Shown here: positions 28,001 through 41,000 of the stretch, in pieces | Layout: each line of letters begins with the position of its first letter | Position numbering within the stretch: the stretch's first letter is position 1 | NCBI GenBank assembly: GCA_022113835.1 | Contig: JAILWY010000006.1 | Span: 8,866,001-8,930,000, forward strand | Length of the DNA stretch: 64,000 nucleotides | Direction of reading: 5' to 3' | Source of the DNA: Atopsyche davidsoni | Taxonomy: Eukaryota; Arthropoda; Insecta; Trichoptera; Hydrobiosidae | Notes under the pieces: generated by a model | What the model was told of the DNA's origin: nothing | Database searches by the model: none | Seen by the model: the letters and a program-made list of their open reading frames with translations, nothing else | Made by a program: the position numbers and the translations under genes

Positions 28001-31000
28001 ACCCAAAAAAGGATAACCCCGTAAAAATAATTTTTGGTTGTATGAATTAGCCAAATTGATTTATATTTCATAATAACCCTATGATCTAATAATTATTTGT
28101 GGTTATAAAAACTACAGGCTCTTGAGGCCACTCGTTTATCTCTGGGACCTTGCCATTGCAGTTTTTACTTGCCCATGAGATAATTTTCACTGCGCCGCTA
28201 AGCATTGAGTAACCGGTGTTGACTATTCGTACAGATTATCAATTTTTGTATCATACACGGTGCTCAGAAAGTCATGGCATCATATTAAATTTTGAAAACA
28301 GCAATCTCTCTAATTCGAGCACAAATAAAACGAATCCTATGAATATTAATTTTTTGATGTCAATTCAAAAGTAACACTGGAACTTTGTTTCTTAACTGGT
28401 GTTATAAGGCTTGAGTCTGTTACAGTTTGGTCGTAGACTAGATGTTAATAATAACAGTAAATAAGTCAGGTCTATTAAAATCGGTTAAAAGCAATTGTTC
28501 GCATCGAATCAATTATAAAAAAACGGATTGCATAACTAAAGATTGGGCAATTTAATATGATTTTAATAATATATTTTGCAACAACACAAGACCATTTTTA
28601 ATTCAGTTACAAATGAAACACAGCAGTGATATTAATGCTTAGCACAATATTAAATTTTCTAATTGTGAGGTGCTTTCAAATATGTCCATTATTCGGATTT
28701 GTTACGCAATAGCGGGTACATTATGTAGTTGTTATAGAGATAAAAATACGGAAGTTCAAAGCAATTATTATGTAATAAATACTCAACTATTCTGTATTGA
28801 AGGTCATAGAAAGATCCATTATTATTGCATAAAAAAATCATTAACAAGGAAGCAGGTACATATGTACGTATTAAACTGAAAAAAACCTCTCAATAAATGC
28901 GGAGTCAGAATAAGCTTTAGCATGGGGATGAAAAAGTTATAATACATTATAATTATTATCTATAGCCTTGTACCTTAAAAGGTTTCAATATATTTTATTG
29001 ATACGTAATCGGGTTAGGTCGAAATCATTATTTTCTTATTCGTTTTCTTATAAACGCGTTCTGTTTATTTTTTTAATAAAAAACGATAGAAGCAATCAAA
29101 AAATGTCGAACAAGACAAAATATAAAAGAATATATTAGAGTTTTAATAATAATTTCTTGAACACCTTTGTATTTACAATCTTAACAAAAGCGCAGTACAT
29201 TTTTTCCCCAATATTAAAATATTTTGTTTAAATATATTTTAATTTTATATTCAACAAAATAATGAGATATCGTTTAGATTTTAGATCACAAAGTAAAAAA
29301 ATAATATTAATATCAGTTATTTAACAAACCTCGTTCACTTATAATACACTTACAAATGCAATTCTGTATTTAATGTAGTGTATATAACAGTGACGTGCGA
29401 TCTTTACAAGCAGAAAAATATAAAATACCATATCAAACTATAAAATAAATTTAAAACTTAAAAAATTCATAATCGCAGTCTTCAACGCAAAAAAACTATA
29501 ATTGGATTATTTTATCAACTTTTGTATGGAATTCACTATTTTTTGCATGTATGGACCGCACGCCACTGGTCTATAAGTATGTAGCTGTGATTACAAAAGA
29601 CCTCAGGCCTCTCGGGTACTTTCTTACTAAAGAATTCGTTGCCTTTCACAAATCTTTGTAATGAAACGTATAGCGGTATATCATTATTGATGTCCATGTC
29701 GCCTATACCAAATGTTTTTGATTGATGCTTCGTTTAAATTCTAATTACGCATTTACATTAACCTTTCATAATTTTTAATATAACCTATAGCATTCTAAGT
29801 GTATCTACAAGTAAGAAATTAATTATATTATGCAATTCACACGTGTGAATAAATTTGGGCATGAGTCTATACGTGAAGGAAATCTTCAGGAATTTAACAC
29901 TATTAAAACTGATAGTTTGTATAATCATGCCAGTTTTTATATTTAATGAAATTTATACAACAAATATGTATAACTAATAAGATGGAAAATTACAAATATT
30001 TAGATATTCTGTCTGTCGTAAATTTAAGACAGGTGAGTTCTTTATAAATTTGAGAATATGGCGTCGGAAAAATGCACTTTAATTATACTTATTTTCGCTT
30101 TGGAGTGATAAAAATCAACTTATATTGTAATTATCAAATCGCAAAGATTTCAGAGTTATTTTTATATTTTTTTCTAAGTAATTAAAGCAAAGGCCTCTTA
30201 CCAATCGGTTGTCAGTTGTGTCACAGCGCGTGTAGCCTTCTTTGCCAGTCAATACAGACTTTTAAATAATAAAGGTATAATATATTCATTAAAATAATTA
30301 CATTGTTTCAAGTTATAAAATGCGAAAGAATCGAAAAAGTGCCGTTTGTGATACGTTAAGATTCTTAGAATTTGAGTAGAATTATTGATTCTTGTGCTGT
30401 GTTATATTCATATTGAAAAAGAGTAAAAAGTTCTTTCAATAATAGCGCCTTCGGAATTTTTAATTATGATCTCTTTAGAAATACAAGCAGGATACTTCCG
30501 TGCATCGTTTTATCTCTAATAGTTCTCGTCACGGTCAATTAAGTGAACCATTATCCCAGAAATGAATATTCAATGCATTAGGCAGATAATTGTGCGAAGA
30601 CATCACTCATGTCAGTCGAGCTCCACAGCTGGAAAAGTAAACAGGGAGAATAATTTAAATAATAACACGAAGACTTTTAAATAATACAGGTATAATATAT
30701 TCACTAAAATAATTGTATTGTTTCAAGTTAAAAAATTGCGAAACAATCGATAAAGTGCCGTTTGTGATACGATAAGATGTATTCTTAGAATTTGAGTGAA
30801 ATCGTTGATTCTATTTAAAATTAAAGTGTATCAATCGATAAATCAAGTCAAGTGTTCGATTAGAATTTAATGGCTTCGCTATCGAGTGGATAGTTCAGTT
30901 GCTTATAAGCCGTGAGTTCTGTGCTTAAATTAATAATAATATAAAAAATATACATATGCTTACACTAAAAAGTTCAAAGGCTGTTAAAAGTCTTTGATAA

Positions 31001-32506
31001 AAAAAAATTAAATTCTCTGTGATACGAAAGCGTTTTCAACAATCAAAGCCATTACTAAACGCCATTTTTTCATAGTTATTTTCAGTGCCATCAAGTCACC
31101 TCACGTATACCTTTTTTTACCCTTGTATCCAGATTTTAAAGTTTATTTTTACAAAACGTCACACATAATATAATACATACACCCTTTATGCACCCCAATC
31201 ACTTTAATATACCAGATTTGATAAACCTCATACTGAAAACATCCAAGGTGGAAAAAATATTGTTACACTTTTTTCTAATAATCTTTCATGAAACTTGAAC
31301 GAACTCCACACATTCCACGGATTTCCACGGTGTCTTTGCATATATTAGATGAATAAAATCGTATATTTTTTATTGTTAATATTGTTATATTGGTTATCGG
31401 TATAGAAAATTGCAGCACAAAATCAATATCAGCAGCTGTTGCAACTGCTTTTAACATTTTATGATTCTAAAATTGATGATAAAGTACACATGTATTTGAA
31501 GAGATAAGCCATGTAACATTTTTAATTATCATTCTAATTCATAAAACATCATCTATTCATACAAGAAGCACTCAGAGATTAGTTTCTATTATCTCTAATC
31601 CATTGTTTATCAGTATAATAAATCATAACTAGACAAATTTTCAAACAACACTTGAAAACAAAATAAAATTTTAAAAGAAACATAATAAATTAGCAAAAAC
31701 CAAATCATAAAAGATCTCTTTATTTTTAAAATTAAAAATGATAATTTATTATCTTTAAATTTAGTATCTCAGGAGGATTAAAATCAAAAGATTATATGCA
31801 ATTAGAAATTGATTCAATGTTAAAATTAATAAGTAAAAATAAATACAAGGTATTTCAAAACATAGCAAATAATATTGCAATTAAAATACAAATATTTTAT
31901 CAATTTTTTTTTCAAAATGAAAATAAACCATATACGCTTCCCAAATTCCCAAAACTAACAGTATGTCGTAGCACTCAAATATAATAAATTATTTTCCATA
32001 TTTTTTGAGATTTACTTATCGAATTGATTAAATTATTGACGAGATTAAGTAAATTCTGAAATTTTGTATTGTATTCGCACTTTTTACCTTTCAAAGGAAT
32101 TGTCGTACCAAAAAGAAAAAAAAATACTGAAACTGTTTTTTAATCAAAAATTTTAAAATTATACCCACGTGAAATATCATTAGATTTATACTCACACCAT
32201 TTTTTTCCGCTTTATATTTTTAAGTATAATATATTTTTACAATTCATCAAACTAGATATAGTAAAAATTTTACTGTCTTCCAGTTATAATACGCCGTTCC
32301 AACATTTTAAGTGATAACATGAATTTTAAAAAGCTATTATGCATTTCTTTCATTATCATATAATCAATGCGATATCAATAATATGATTGAATAATTGCGT
32401 TTAAATAAAATAAAATATACATTTTAATAAAAGCACTAGTAGTGAACACTGCGTATTTTGTTAAATAATTCGGATTTGGCTAATTTCAAATTTATTTTTT
32501 TCCCAG
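25080..32506. other. AT-rich stretch, possibly the first intron of the SLC22 gene
   Basis: No gene is recognisable. A GC-richer patch lies at about 27,230-27,430. A direct repeat lies at about 30,256-30,800 (listed separately). The stretch ends with a polypyrimidine tract and CAG at 32,504-32,506, the acceptor of the first visible SLC22 exon. Confidence 0.45.
30256..30815. repeat. Direct repeat of about 140 bp, copies about 415 bp apart
   Basis: Copy 1 (about 30,256-30,395) and copy 2 (about 30,671-30,815) share AGACTTTTAAATAAT, GGTATAATATATTCA, AAGTGCCGTTTGTGATACG and TTCTTAGAATTTGAGT in the same order with a few substitutions. No coding potential is visible in either copy. Confidence 0.75.
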
Positions 32507-35500
32507 GAGCCTCTTTTGGGCTCAAAGCAGCTCCAACCGGAAATCCGACCGCCTGAAAGTCAAGAAAAGAGAAAAGAGATGGTCAAGGTCGAGCCCATCA
32601 CCCCGCAGCCATGCAAGGACATCTGCACCGACCTGATGGGCGACTGGGGCTGGTGGCAGCTGCGCGCCACCCTCATCATCTACCTCACCAAGATCCCCGC
32701 GGCCTGGTTCATGGCCTGCATCATCTTCACGGCGCCTCTGCCCTGGTACGGGGAGTACACCTGCGACCTGAGCTACTTCCCCGACAGGGTGAACTCCTCC
32801 CTTAACGAGACCCACCCCACCAAGCTGACGCCGAGCGGCTCACACCAGTACGAGTACTGCTACGTCTACGACACCGTCAAGGAGCAGAACGAGAGCGACT
32901 CCTGGATCACCAAGGTCGCCACCAAGGACTCCTTGGACTCTGTGACGCACTGTGAAAATTTCAACTTCCACATAGACAGAGCTACCACACTTATTACTCG
33001 GGTGAGTAATAAGTTATTCGATGACTTCAATTCTTGGGTGTTGAGCTGCTCTGTTCTCCAATGATTCGGTCCGCATGCTGGTACCATCTTCAGGTATTTT
33101 GAAAATAAAACATTACAAAATGCCCCCAGCACAGAAACTGCAATTTTTTTTTTATTATAGGTTTGGTACCTTGCGTTATGTACAAGGTTTGTCATCACAA
33201 TTTGGGGAAAATTTCCAAACTAGTCGATCAAAATTGTGCTATATATGGGAGTGACTGAAGCTACATCCCCTGATTTATCTTCATTATGGTTCCGATGACA
33301 CGCTTCAAGAAGCCATCCCAGTGACTTCATCAACTGTGGGTGTCTCGCCACTGACTTCAGACCGTCCTGTCGGCATTGGCTCTCCAGTTGGTGTCTCTGA
33401 AGGCCAAAGATGGAGCATGAACCCACAAGGTGGATCACTGTTTGTGGAGTAATATCATCACAAGGGCATGTGTCAAGTGGAACCTGCGGAGATAACTTCT
33501 CATCACTCCATGACCCGTTAGGAGCTGGATTGATTCAAAGCTAATCCCGCAGGTATTCTTGTATACAGCGGCGTCCGTAACAGAATCAAAGAACATCTGT
33601 GTTACGTTCCATGTGTCCATTGTAATTTTCCTCTGGAGATTTTTTGCGAAACTCAGAGGAAAGTCGGAAAATACATAATTTATTTTCTTTTTGGTGGCTT
33701 CTTTAGCCTTTTCGTCAGCTTTCTTGTTGCCAACAAGACCAACGTGGGCTCTCACCCAGCCTATCTCGATGTTAACAACAATTCTGTCTGAATAATTACA
33801 AAAGTCTCTGAAAATAACCCCAGCACAGGGACTGCAACGATAGAGGACTGAAAACACCAAGCAACCCCCAAGAAACCGAATCTCATAACAAAAGTCCCCA
33901 AAACCTAATCCTGAAACCCGCGTAAACTAGCCCTAAAAGGTTGTATTATTTTTCAGTTTGACCTGGTGTGCTCCAAGACCATACTCGTGGCCATCACCCA
34001 GTGTTTCCATCTGTTCGGCGTACTCCTGGGTGGGATCATCGCGACTGAACTAATGCAGTAGTACGTATCCATTCTTGTCTTGCACTGCATAAATAATAAG
34101 AATAATCATGATCTCTAAAACATTTTTTTGCACCATGATATCAAAATTTTCATCATCTACAGCTCGATCATCAGCATATATCTGATGATGTTTTTGACTT
34201 CGCAGCTCCAGTCCCCGGCGCGTGATGATGGCGGGCATGATCCTGCAGATCCTGTGCGGGCTGGCCACTGGCTACGTGCCCTGGTTCTGGCTCCACGTGG
34301 CCTTCAGGTGTGCCGCTGCAGCCTGCTGCGCCATCACCTTCACTCCTGGAGGCGCCATACGTAAGCTTCAACCCCACTCTATCGTAAACCAAGGTGGCCG
34401 TTCATTTTCCAACCCTACACGGTGCATGCATCTCACGTATCACCTCAAAACCGGGTTTTGGTAAAACAAACAAAAAAGAAAATAAAAACAAAAATGATAA
34501 AACAGCTTAAGGGTCTTGCTACCTAACCTTGCTTGGTGTCCATCTCCCGTCTGCCACAAAAAACCATTTTACCTGGCGAAATCGTGTCATTTAATTAATT
34601 TAATTGTCACTTTATTTTTCTATGTCGAAAGTTGATTTTTTTAAAGAGTATCAAAAAAACTATAAATTGCAGTTATCTATTTTTTATTACTTAATTAACG
34701 TCCATTTTCAGGGTAAAATAAAATCTTGAAGATGTTGAAAAATTGGATAAAATGACGACTTTTCAAAACCAAAGTATGTTAAAGATTTTTTATTTTTTAA
34801 TTTTTAAAATAATAAATCGCACAGGGTTTATATATAATATTTTGATTCCAATATAAAAAAAGACTTTTAAATGTTTATGACTCTTAGAACAGGGACATGA
34901 CGAATCTCCAAATTCCTACACTTCAATCGGAAAAACACATATTTATCATATTAAAAGTAAATTTACAAGAAATAAAAATATATTTTGTTCGGAAGAAGGG
35001 ATGTATCTAACTTTTTGCATTGAAATTTTTTTTATTGGTGCAGTCGATTTTTCGCAAAACGAACCTAAAAATTATCAAAAAAACTCGAGTATGGAACTTA
35101 GACCGTTAAGTGATATAATAAAATTAAATATTGAATATTTTAAATTAATTTCGATTTTTGATTTGACAGTGGGGGACATAGTGGGCGGACGTCAAAAAAC
35201 AATTGCAGGAGCAAACTTTGAACACTTCTGGTCGATCGGCGTGATTCTGTTACCACTGATCGGTTACCTAACGAGGACATGGTCGGAGATCTACATCACC
35301 ATCAGCGTGCCGACCATCCTCATCATGTTCCTTTGGATGTGAGTACAATCCGCTTCGACCGAGTCGTAAAAAAATTATGGTATGCTTTAAGCAATGAGAT
35401 AAGCATAAATTGTAAATCAAGGATGTAATAATTTGATTGCTATAATCTTACAAGATCTTGTTTGTTGTTTGAAATTATAACTCGCGTCTTTTTTTCAGCT

Positions 35501-37920
35501 GGATGCCTGATTCTCCTAGATGGCACCTTGAAAGGGGTGACGTAGAAAAAGCTAGGAAAATATTAGAACAAGCTGTGATAGTAAATAATACAAAGAGGAC
35601 TCTACCAGATAATCTAGACGAATTACTCAAAATACAAGCTTTAAATGCGATAGGGTAAGTAAAGTTATATAAAAAATATTTTTTAAACTATAAAAACTTA
35701 TTGGTTATATAACAAGCCTTAGACACCGGGTGTTTCATTCGATTTGACGCGAGTTTTTATTTGTTTTCAGAAAGAAGTCTGTGGACTCGAAGATCGGATG
35801 GAGGCAGCTATTGTCCCTGCCCGGGGCTCCATGGAAGGTCATCATCATCCTGACAGCATGGAGTCTCATCTTCACGTGCTACTACGGGACTCTGCTCAAC
35901 ATCAGGAGCTTCGGCCGGGCACATCTCTTCTACACCACCGCCATCACAGGTGATAATCATACTCATTTTTCAAGTCTCTCCCTTATATCTGATTATGGTT
36001 ATTTATATATTTAATACAAAGGATATTTCTATTCAATATATCAGATATTAAAAAAATAAATTATACTTTTATACACTCCCATGAATTAGAAAATACGCAG
36101 TACTACCTACATATAATTTTAAAACTCGTGAAATTATAATTTAACCCTATTTTTTGGGTGTATATCTCATAGAAAGCTTTGTATGTAATTTAATTTTATA
36201 CATTTGCAAAAACAGCTGTATATTTTCAGGATCTTAATGACGTGTTACTTTTCAGGTGTCTGTGAAATTATCGGAGGTTTCATTGGGTTTTTGATAATCA
36301 TGAAAAGCAAAAATAAATGGAACTGGATAGGCTGCATCACCATCGTCGCTGGCTTGGTCAACTCGGTGATCTGGCTCATGCCTGTTAACGGTTAGTAGAG
36401 GAATTAAATCTACATCATGTTAAGTGTAAATTGAATGAATTTTAACAGTATGAAACATCAATTCTATAAAGAAATTTATCGGATCTGCAATCTATAATAA
36501 AACATCGTGTTTGTGTCATGTACAAGGAGTCGATCTACAATTTAACTTTAACCACCTCTGATGAATGTGTTCAGTGTTTCTGTTTTTAAGTATTTTATAA
36601 AAATACATACTGTAAAGAATACGTTGAAGAAGTAACAAACAAAGACTTTGATACATCCGATTTTCTTCTCTACGCCCATTGCAGCAAATTAGTGATGAAC
36701 GAAATATACAGATAGAATCCAGGTAGTTTAGATTAATATAATTAAAATATAAAAATATGAAAAAATACATACTATTATTGATTATCATTTGTAGTCAACA
36801 AGATCCTCGTATATAGCATGCGGACAAGAAAAATAATGGTTTTTAAAATACAAGATATGATCATAGGGTCATTTCAGTAGACGGTTTGTCTAGAATTGTC
36901 CTACATTGATTGAAAACACTTGAAAAATGCATACTATTATTAATTATCATTTGAAGTTAACAAGATCCTTGTACATAGCATGCGGACGGTCTTATAAGTG
37001 GTTTTACTTTTATTATTGCAGTATTCTCACATATCAAAGAAGAGGATGGTTTTATAATACATGATTTGATCATAAAATCATTTCAGTAGACGGTTTATCC
37101 AGAATTGTTCTACTGAAGACTTGATTGAAAACACTTCAAAAAGTTCAGCTGTCATTCGACATTTGCCCTAATTTTATTGCATACCTAGTCTTCTTAGCCA
37201 CTTGCTTTATTAGACTTAATGACTTGCGTCATAAAACTATTGAGCAATGTCGCCAAACGTGGAATCCCCCTGATATGCAGTAATTGCCCGACAGTAAAAA
37301 AGCTTCCATCCTACAGCTGAAGACTTATAAATTGAGTCTTTTATGACCTCAACATCACACACAGCCCCCATTAGCAAATGGAAATATAAAGTTGTAGTTA
37401 GACAGCAAGTTTAAAGCCTCTGGAGCTAAGGAAGGGTATTTAATAATTATTGTTTTGTTTCAGCTGATGGAAGTCACAATATCGTGGACCTGATGTGCAT
37501 TGCAATGATAAATAAAATAGGCATCAGCATTTGCCTGTGGCTGCTGACCAACTGTACAGCAGAGCTTATCCCGCTGCCACATAAAAAGAGGATAATCTTT
37601 AGTTCCACTTGCATGGCCCGCACTGTATTCATAACGGCTCCGCTGATTGGTTTCACTGTGAGTATAAAATTTTGAAAATCATCATCATAGTTTCTACAGC
37701 ACATCTATTGGATGATGTTCAGTTTAATAATTTCATATTTTTTCAGGCAATGTACGGTGATGCAGTCTCGTTGACTTTCTTCGGAGTGATGACAAGTGTC
37801 ACGGGCATCCTCACGTTGCTGATGTCACCCATCAAGGAGAAGGTGGTCGACAAGGGCAACAACGGAGCACCGAACATATGGACAGTCAAGCTGGAAGCCA
37901 ACGAGCTCACCAAACTCTAA
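32507..37920 (+). CDS. SLC22-type organic ion transporter (major facilitator superfamily), nine visible exons
   Basis: Plasma-membrane transporter of the organic cation/anion SLC22 family; the substrate cannot be read from sequence. Exons: 32507-33001, 33957-34060, 34206-34360, 35170-35338, 35499-35654, 35771-35949, 36256-36390, 37464-37657 and 37747-37920 (stop TAA). All introns are GT-AG and all phases fit. The first ATG in the open frame is at 32,579 and gives 562 residues, a normal SLC22 length; 32507-32578 would then be 5'UTR, or coding if an upstream exon carries a start. TM1 is about residues 28-52. It is followed by the long extracellular loop typical of SLC22 (53-145) with cysteines 62, 94, 125 and 146 and sequons at N72, N76 and N104. 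Other family marks are NFEHFWSIGVILLP (TM4-5), PDSPRW at 287-292, the large cytoplasmic loop after it, and AELIPLPHKKR before TM11. The usual DRxGRR motif after TM2 is replaced by ATELMQYSSPRR. Intron 1 holds a retrotransposon fragment. An AATAAA lies 97 bp after the stop. Confidence 0.9.
33124..33837 (-). mobile_element. 5'-truncated non-LTR retrotransposon (RNase H end) with poly(A) and target-site duplication
   Basis: The insert occupies 33144-33817 inside SLC22 intron 1, on the opposite strand to the host gene. On the minus strand it begins within the C-terminal RNase H domain of an I/Jockey/R1-type LINE: WVRAHVGLVGNKKADEKAKE is the classic WxxxHxGxxGNexAD block, followed by LLTGHGVMRSYLRRF and, after a one-base frameshift near 33,480, a CPCDD...HLVGSC zinc-binding-like stretch. 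It ends with ten A (33,144-33,153 as T on the plus strand). Both ends are flanked by 20 bp differing only at two adjacent bases (33,124-33,143 and 33,818-33,837; core CCCCAGCACAG...ACTGCAA), as expected of target-primed reverse transcription. It is a dead, truncated copy; the upstream polymerase region is absent. Confidence 0.85.
36761..37141. repeat. Imperfect tandem duplication inside SLC22 intron 7
   Basis: Unit 1 (36,761-36,925) and unit 2 (36,926-37,141) share ATACTATTATT, AACAAGATCCT, CATAGCATGCGGAC, TCATTTCAGTAGACGGTTT and GATTGAAAACACTT in the same order. Unit 2 carries about 45 extra bases in the middle. No coding frame is kept in either. Confidence 0.75.
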
Positions 37921-38016
37921 CAGCACCCCTTCCATCTCAATCCTATCTTTTCCTGTGGAAAAACCAATATTTTTTTAAGCAGAATACGTAGAACAATCTG
38001 GTAATGTGATATTCAT

Positions 38017-38022
38017 AATAAA
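38017..38022 (+). terminator. Poly(A) signal AATAAA, SLC22 gene
   Basis: First canonical AATAAA after the SLC22 stop codon, 97 bp downstream. A later AATAAA near 39,635 could serve a longer transcript. Confidence 0.5.
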
Positions 38023-41000
38023 AGACGTGGCTGGCTACAAAAGAATATTTTTACAAGTTAAAACTAAGATTAAATATACAAAATAGCAGATAAGTTTAAT
38101 GAGATGATATATATTTTATATACAAATGAATCTAGCTAGTAAGATAAGACAAATAATATTAGATATTTTGATGAGCTCACAGAACAATAGGCGAAAGTTT
38201 CCATGTCTCTATTTATTTTTTATTTCGGTTTGATTTTATTATATCGGATAAAATTCACTGCTCTAGTATTATAGTATTTTGTACCCATTCGATACTTTAT
38301 AGTGATGGATATTCTATAATGTCTATTATAATTTTTTAAATCTATTGTTTAACATCACTTGTCGAGAAAATTTAAATATGATTTTACATAGTTAAAATTA
38401 TAGAAATACAAGTCTTCAGAGAAAATTGAGCTTACATAACAGACGTGTGATTTTGGGGCGATGAATTTTTATCAAACGATAGATCATGAAAACAACATTG
38501 AAAAGACACTCTTGATATAAAGAGAAGCACTAAATTTTATAATAAAAGGAAAAAAATGAGTGATTTAGAATGAAGTATTGTTAAAATGAGGTGGTCGTTT
38601 CCATAATTAATAGTTCCAAATATATCAAAGTTACGATGATAAGACATTGCATCTAAACGTTATTCCATTTTATTTATTTATTTAACATTGAAATTATTTT
38701 AATTAAGAAATATTAATTAGTATTACACACAGTATTAATTAGTATAAGAACCACTAATTTTTATATTTTACCAAACAAGGCAAAAATACGATAAAAACGG
38801 TTGGAGGGAATGGTCGCGGAAATTGGAAATAATTTTTTTTCTGTACGCAGAAATTATTAGTTGTATTATGAAATTGGCTGCTGTAGATTATAGTGAGAAA
38901 TGCTTTATTTAATTATTAGAACCAGCACAAAGACACACTCGCGGGTGTTATATTATTATTTTTATTTTGTTATGTGATTGGTTAGAAACCAAAATAGCTC
39001 TTATGAATTATACCCAAACACTCAAACTCATTGATATTGTGTAATATTATAACAAACTGTAATGCTGGTATCATTAAAAATACATTTAAATATACTTCTG
39101 AACATTATAAAAATCAATAAATATTATTACCATTAAACCACTATATTTGTTGGCACCGACAACAAAGTTACCTATCAAACCAACTCACTCTGGTATTATT
39201 AAAAATTGTTTAGTAATGCTTGTTTACTTTTTGATTCCCAAGCAAAACACTATAAAGTATTTTTTCATATTTTTAATTATAATTTTGAGATTCTCTCTTC
39301 AGTGCTGCTAAATAGTTTTGAAACAGGCTGCAGCTGCAAAGTTTAATTTTACACAGTGTTTATGAGAGAAAGGTTGTACGGTTGAATTCCATACTTATAA
39401 TACTATGTGTGAGATTATTGAATTGTGAATGCTACTTAAGATTAAGAGGGAAGTCAAGATGTGTTTTTTTTATAAATTTAAACAATTTTATACTTTAGAG
39501 ATTGTGGTGTAGTTGGCATTGCAATATGAAGAACTCAGTGTACTTATGCAACGGTTATTCTTAAAACTGTATAGGTACACGTCTAATAATATCAGTGATA
39601 TACATTAAATCATATTGCACCTCTGCACATTCTAAATAAAGCTTGCTTATATATAATACATTCTATTATTTATTTACTACCTCAATAATATGTAGCAATA
39701 CAAAATTGCTTCGCCGATAATGTGAAACTTAACATATACCAAAATATTTTCAAGTAATTGGTTATGTGAACATTTATTATTGATTACTTTGTCACATTAT
39801 TTTATTTAATAGATACATTCTCACAATTTCGATAATACAGAAATCGTATTTCTTATTGAAAATATAAAGTCTGTAGTAAAGTTTCAGGTTAAAAAAATAT
39901 GTGTATTTATTAATAACAAAAAGACAGACTTTTTTAATATTGTAATTCTCAATACAATAATATAATATCTTATTGATGGTGAGTTTCTTTTTCACTGATT
40001 ATTGTTTTATTTGAAAACAATACGTAGGCAATAAGTTTTCAAGTCCCGAAGCATTGAAAATTATCTAATACTCTCTTGATCAATGTTTTGATTACATATT
40101 TATTATTGTAATGTTAGTATAAGAAAGACAGTGTTGCTGTAAAATACTAAAAATTTTGTATGTGCATGTGCATTGAGTATTATTTACAATTGTCGCCATA
40201 CTAAAGTGATTGATAAATAAAAATAAATACCAAGAGCACTGAAGCCTTAGTAACATAATAATTCACCCTTTCATACCTCGTGGGTTATATATAATGTGGC
40301 TTCAAATTACTACGGATTGTGATGATTTCTAACGTTATAATTTGTTTAAAATGCCAACGGACTTGCCTTGTCGCCATAGTCAGAAAGCACTGTGAATGGT
40401 CGCAGTTGAAATTGTTTTTGCTTGCCTTAAAAATCTTTATTTGGGCCAAAATGTAAAAAACAATCAAAATTTATCATTGCGCCTGAATTTGTATTGTAAT
40501 TTTCATAAACCCAGTGATTTCTTGAAGATTATGAATTAATCTGGTTAATTTGTATCTAAATGACATTACACATAGAACTGATGATGAGAAAATGTTGAAG
40601 GTTTATAAAGATATATGATTGTAAAGTAAAGTATTTGTAAGTATTATAATATGTAATAATTAAATTGTACTACAATGCTATTGCTTATTTCCCAATAAAA
40701 CAGTAATAGATATTGTGTTATTTTTTTATTTTTTTAAATTATAAATAATGTTAAAAACCCAATAAACAATTAATACATAAGCCTATAATATTGAGCCTAC
40801 ATTTATATAAAAAGTTTGTTTATATTAACACCAATTGATTAAGCATTTTTATATATATATTATTTCGATGTCCCATAAATAACAAACTAAGATTTCATAC
40901 AAATCACAGCATGAGACAAGATCGAGATATAATAATTTGATTTTATACATAAAGATAATAATTGTTACGATACTTATTAATTGACTTAGAATATTTATAA

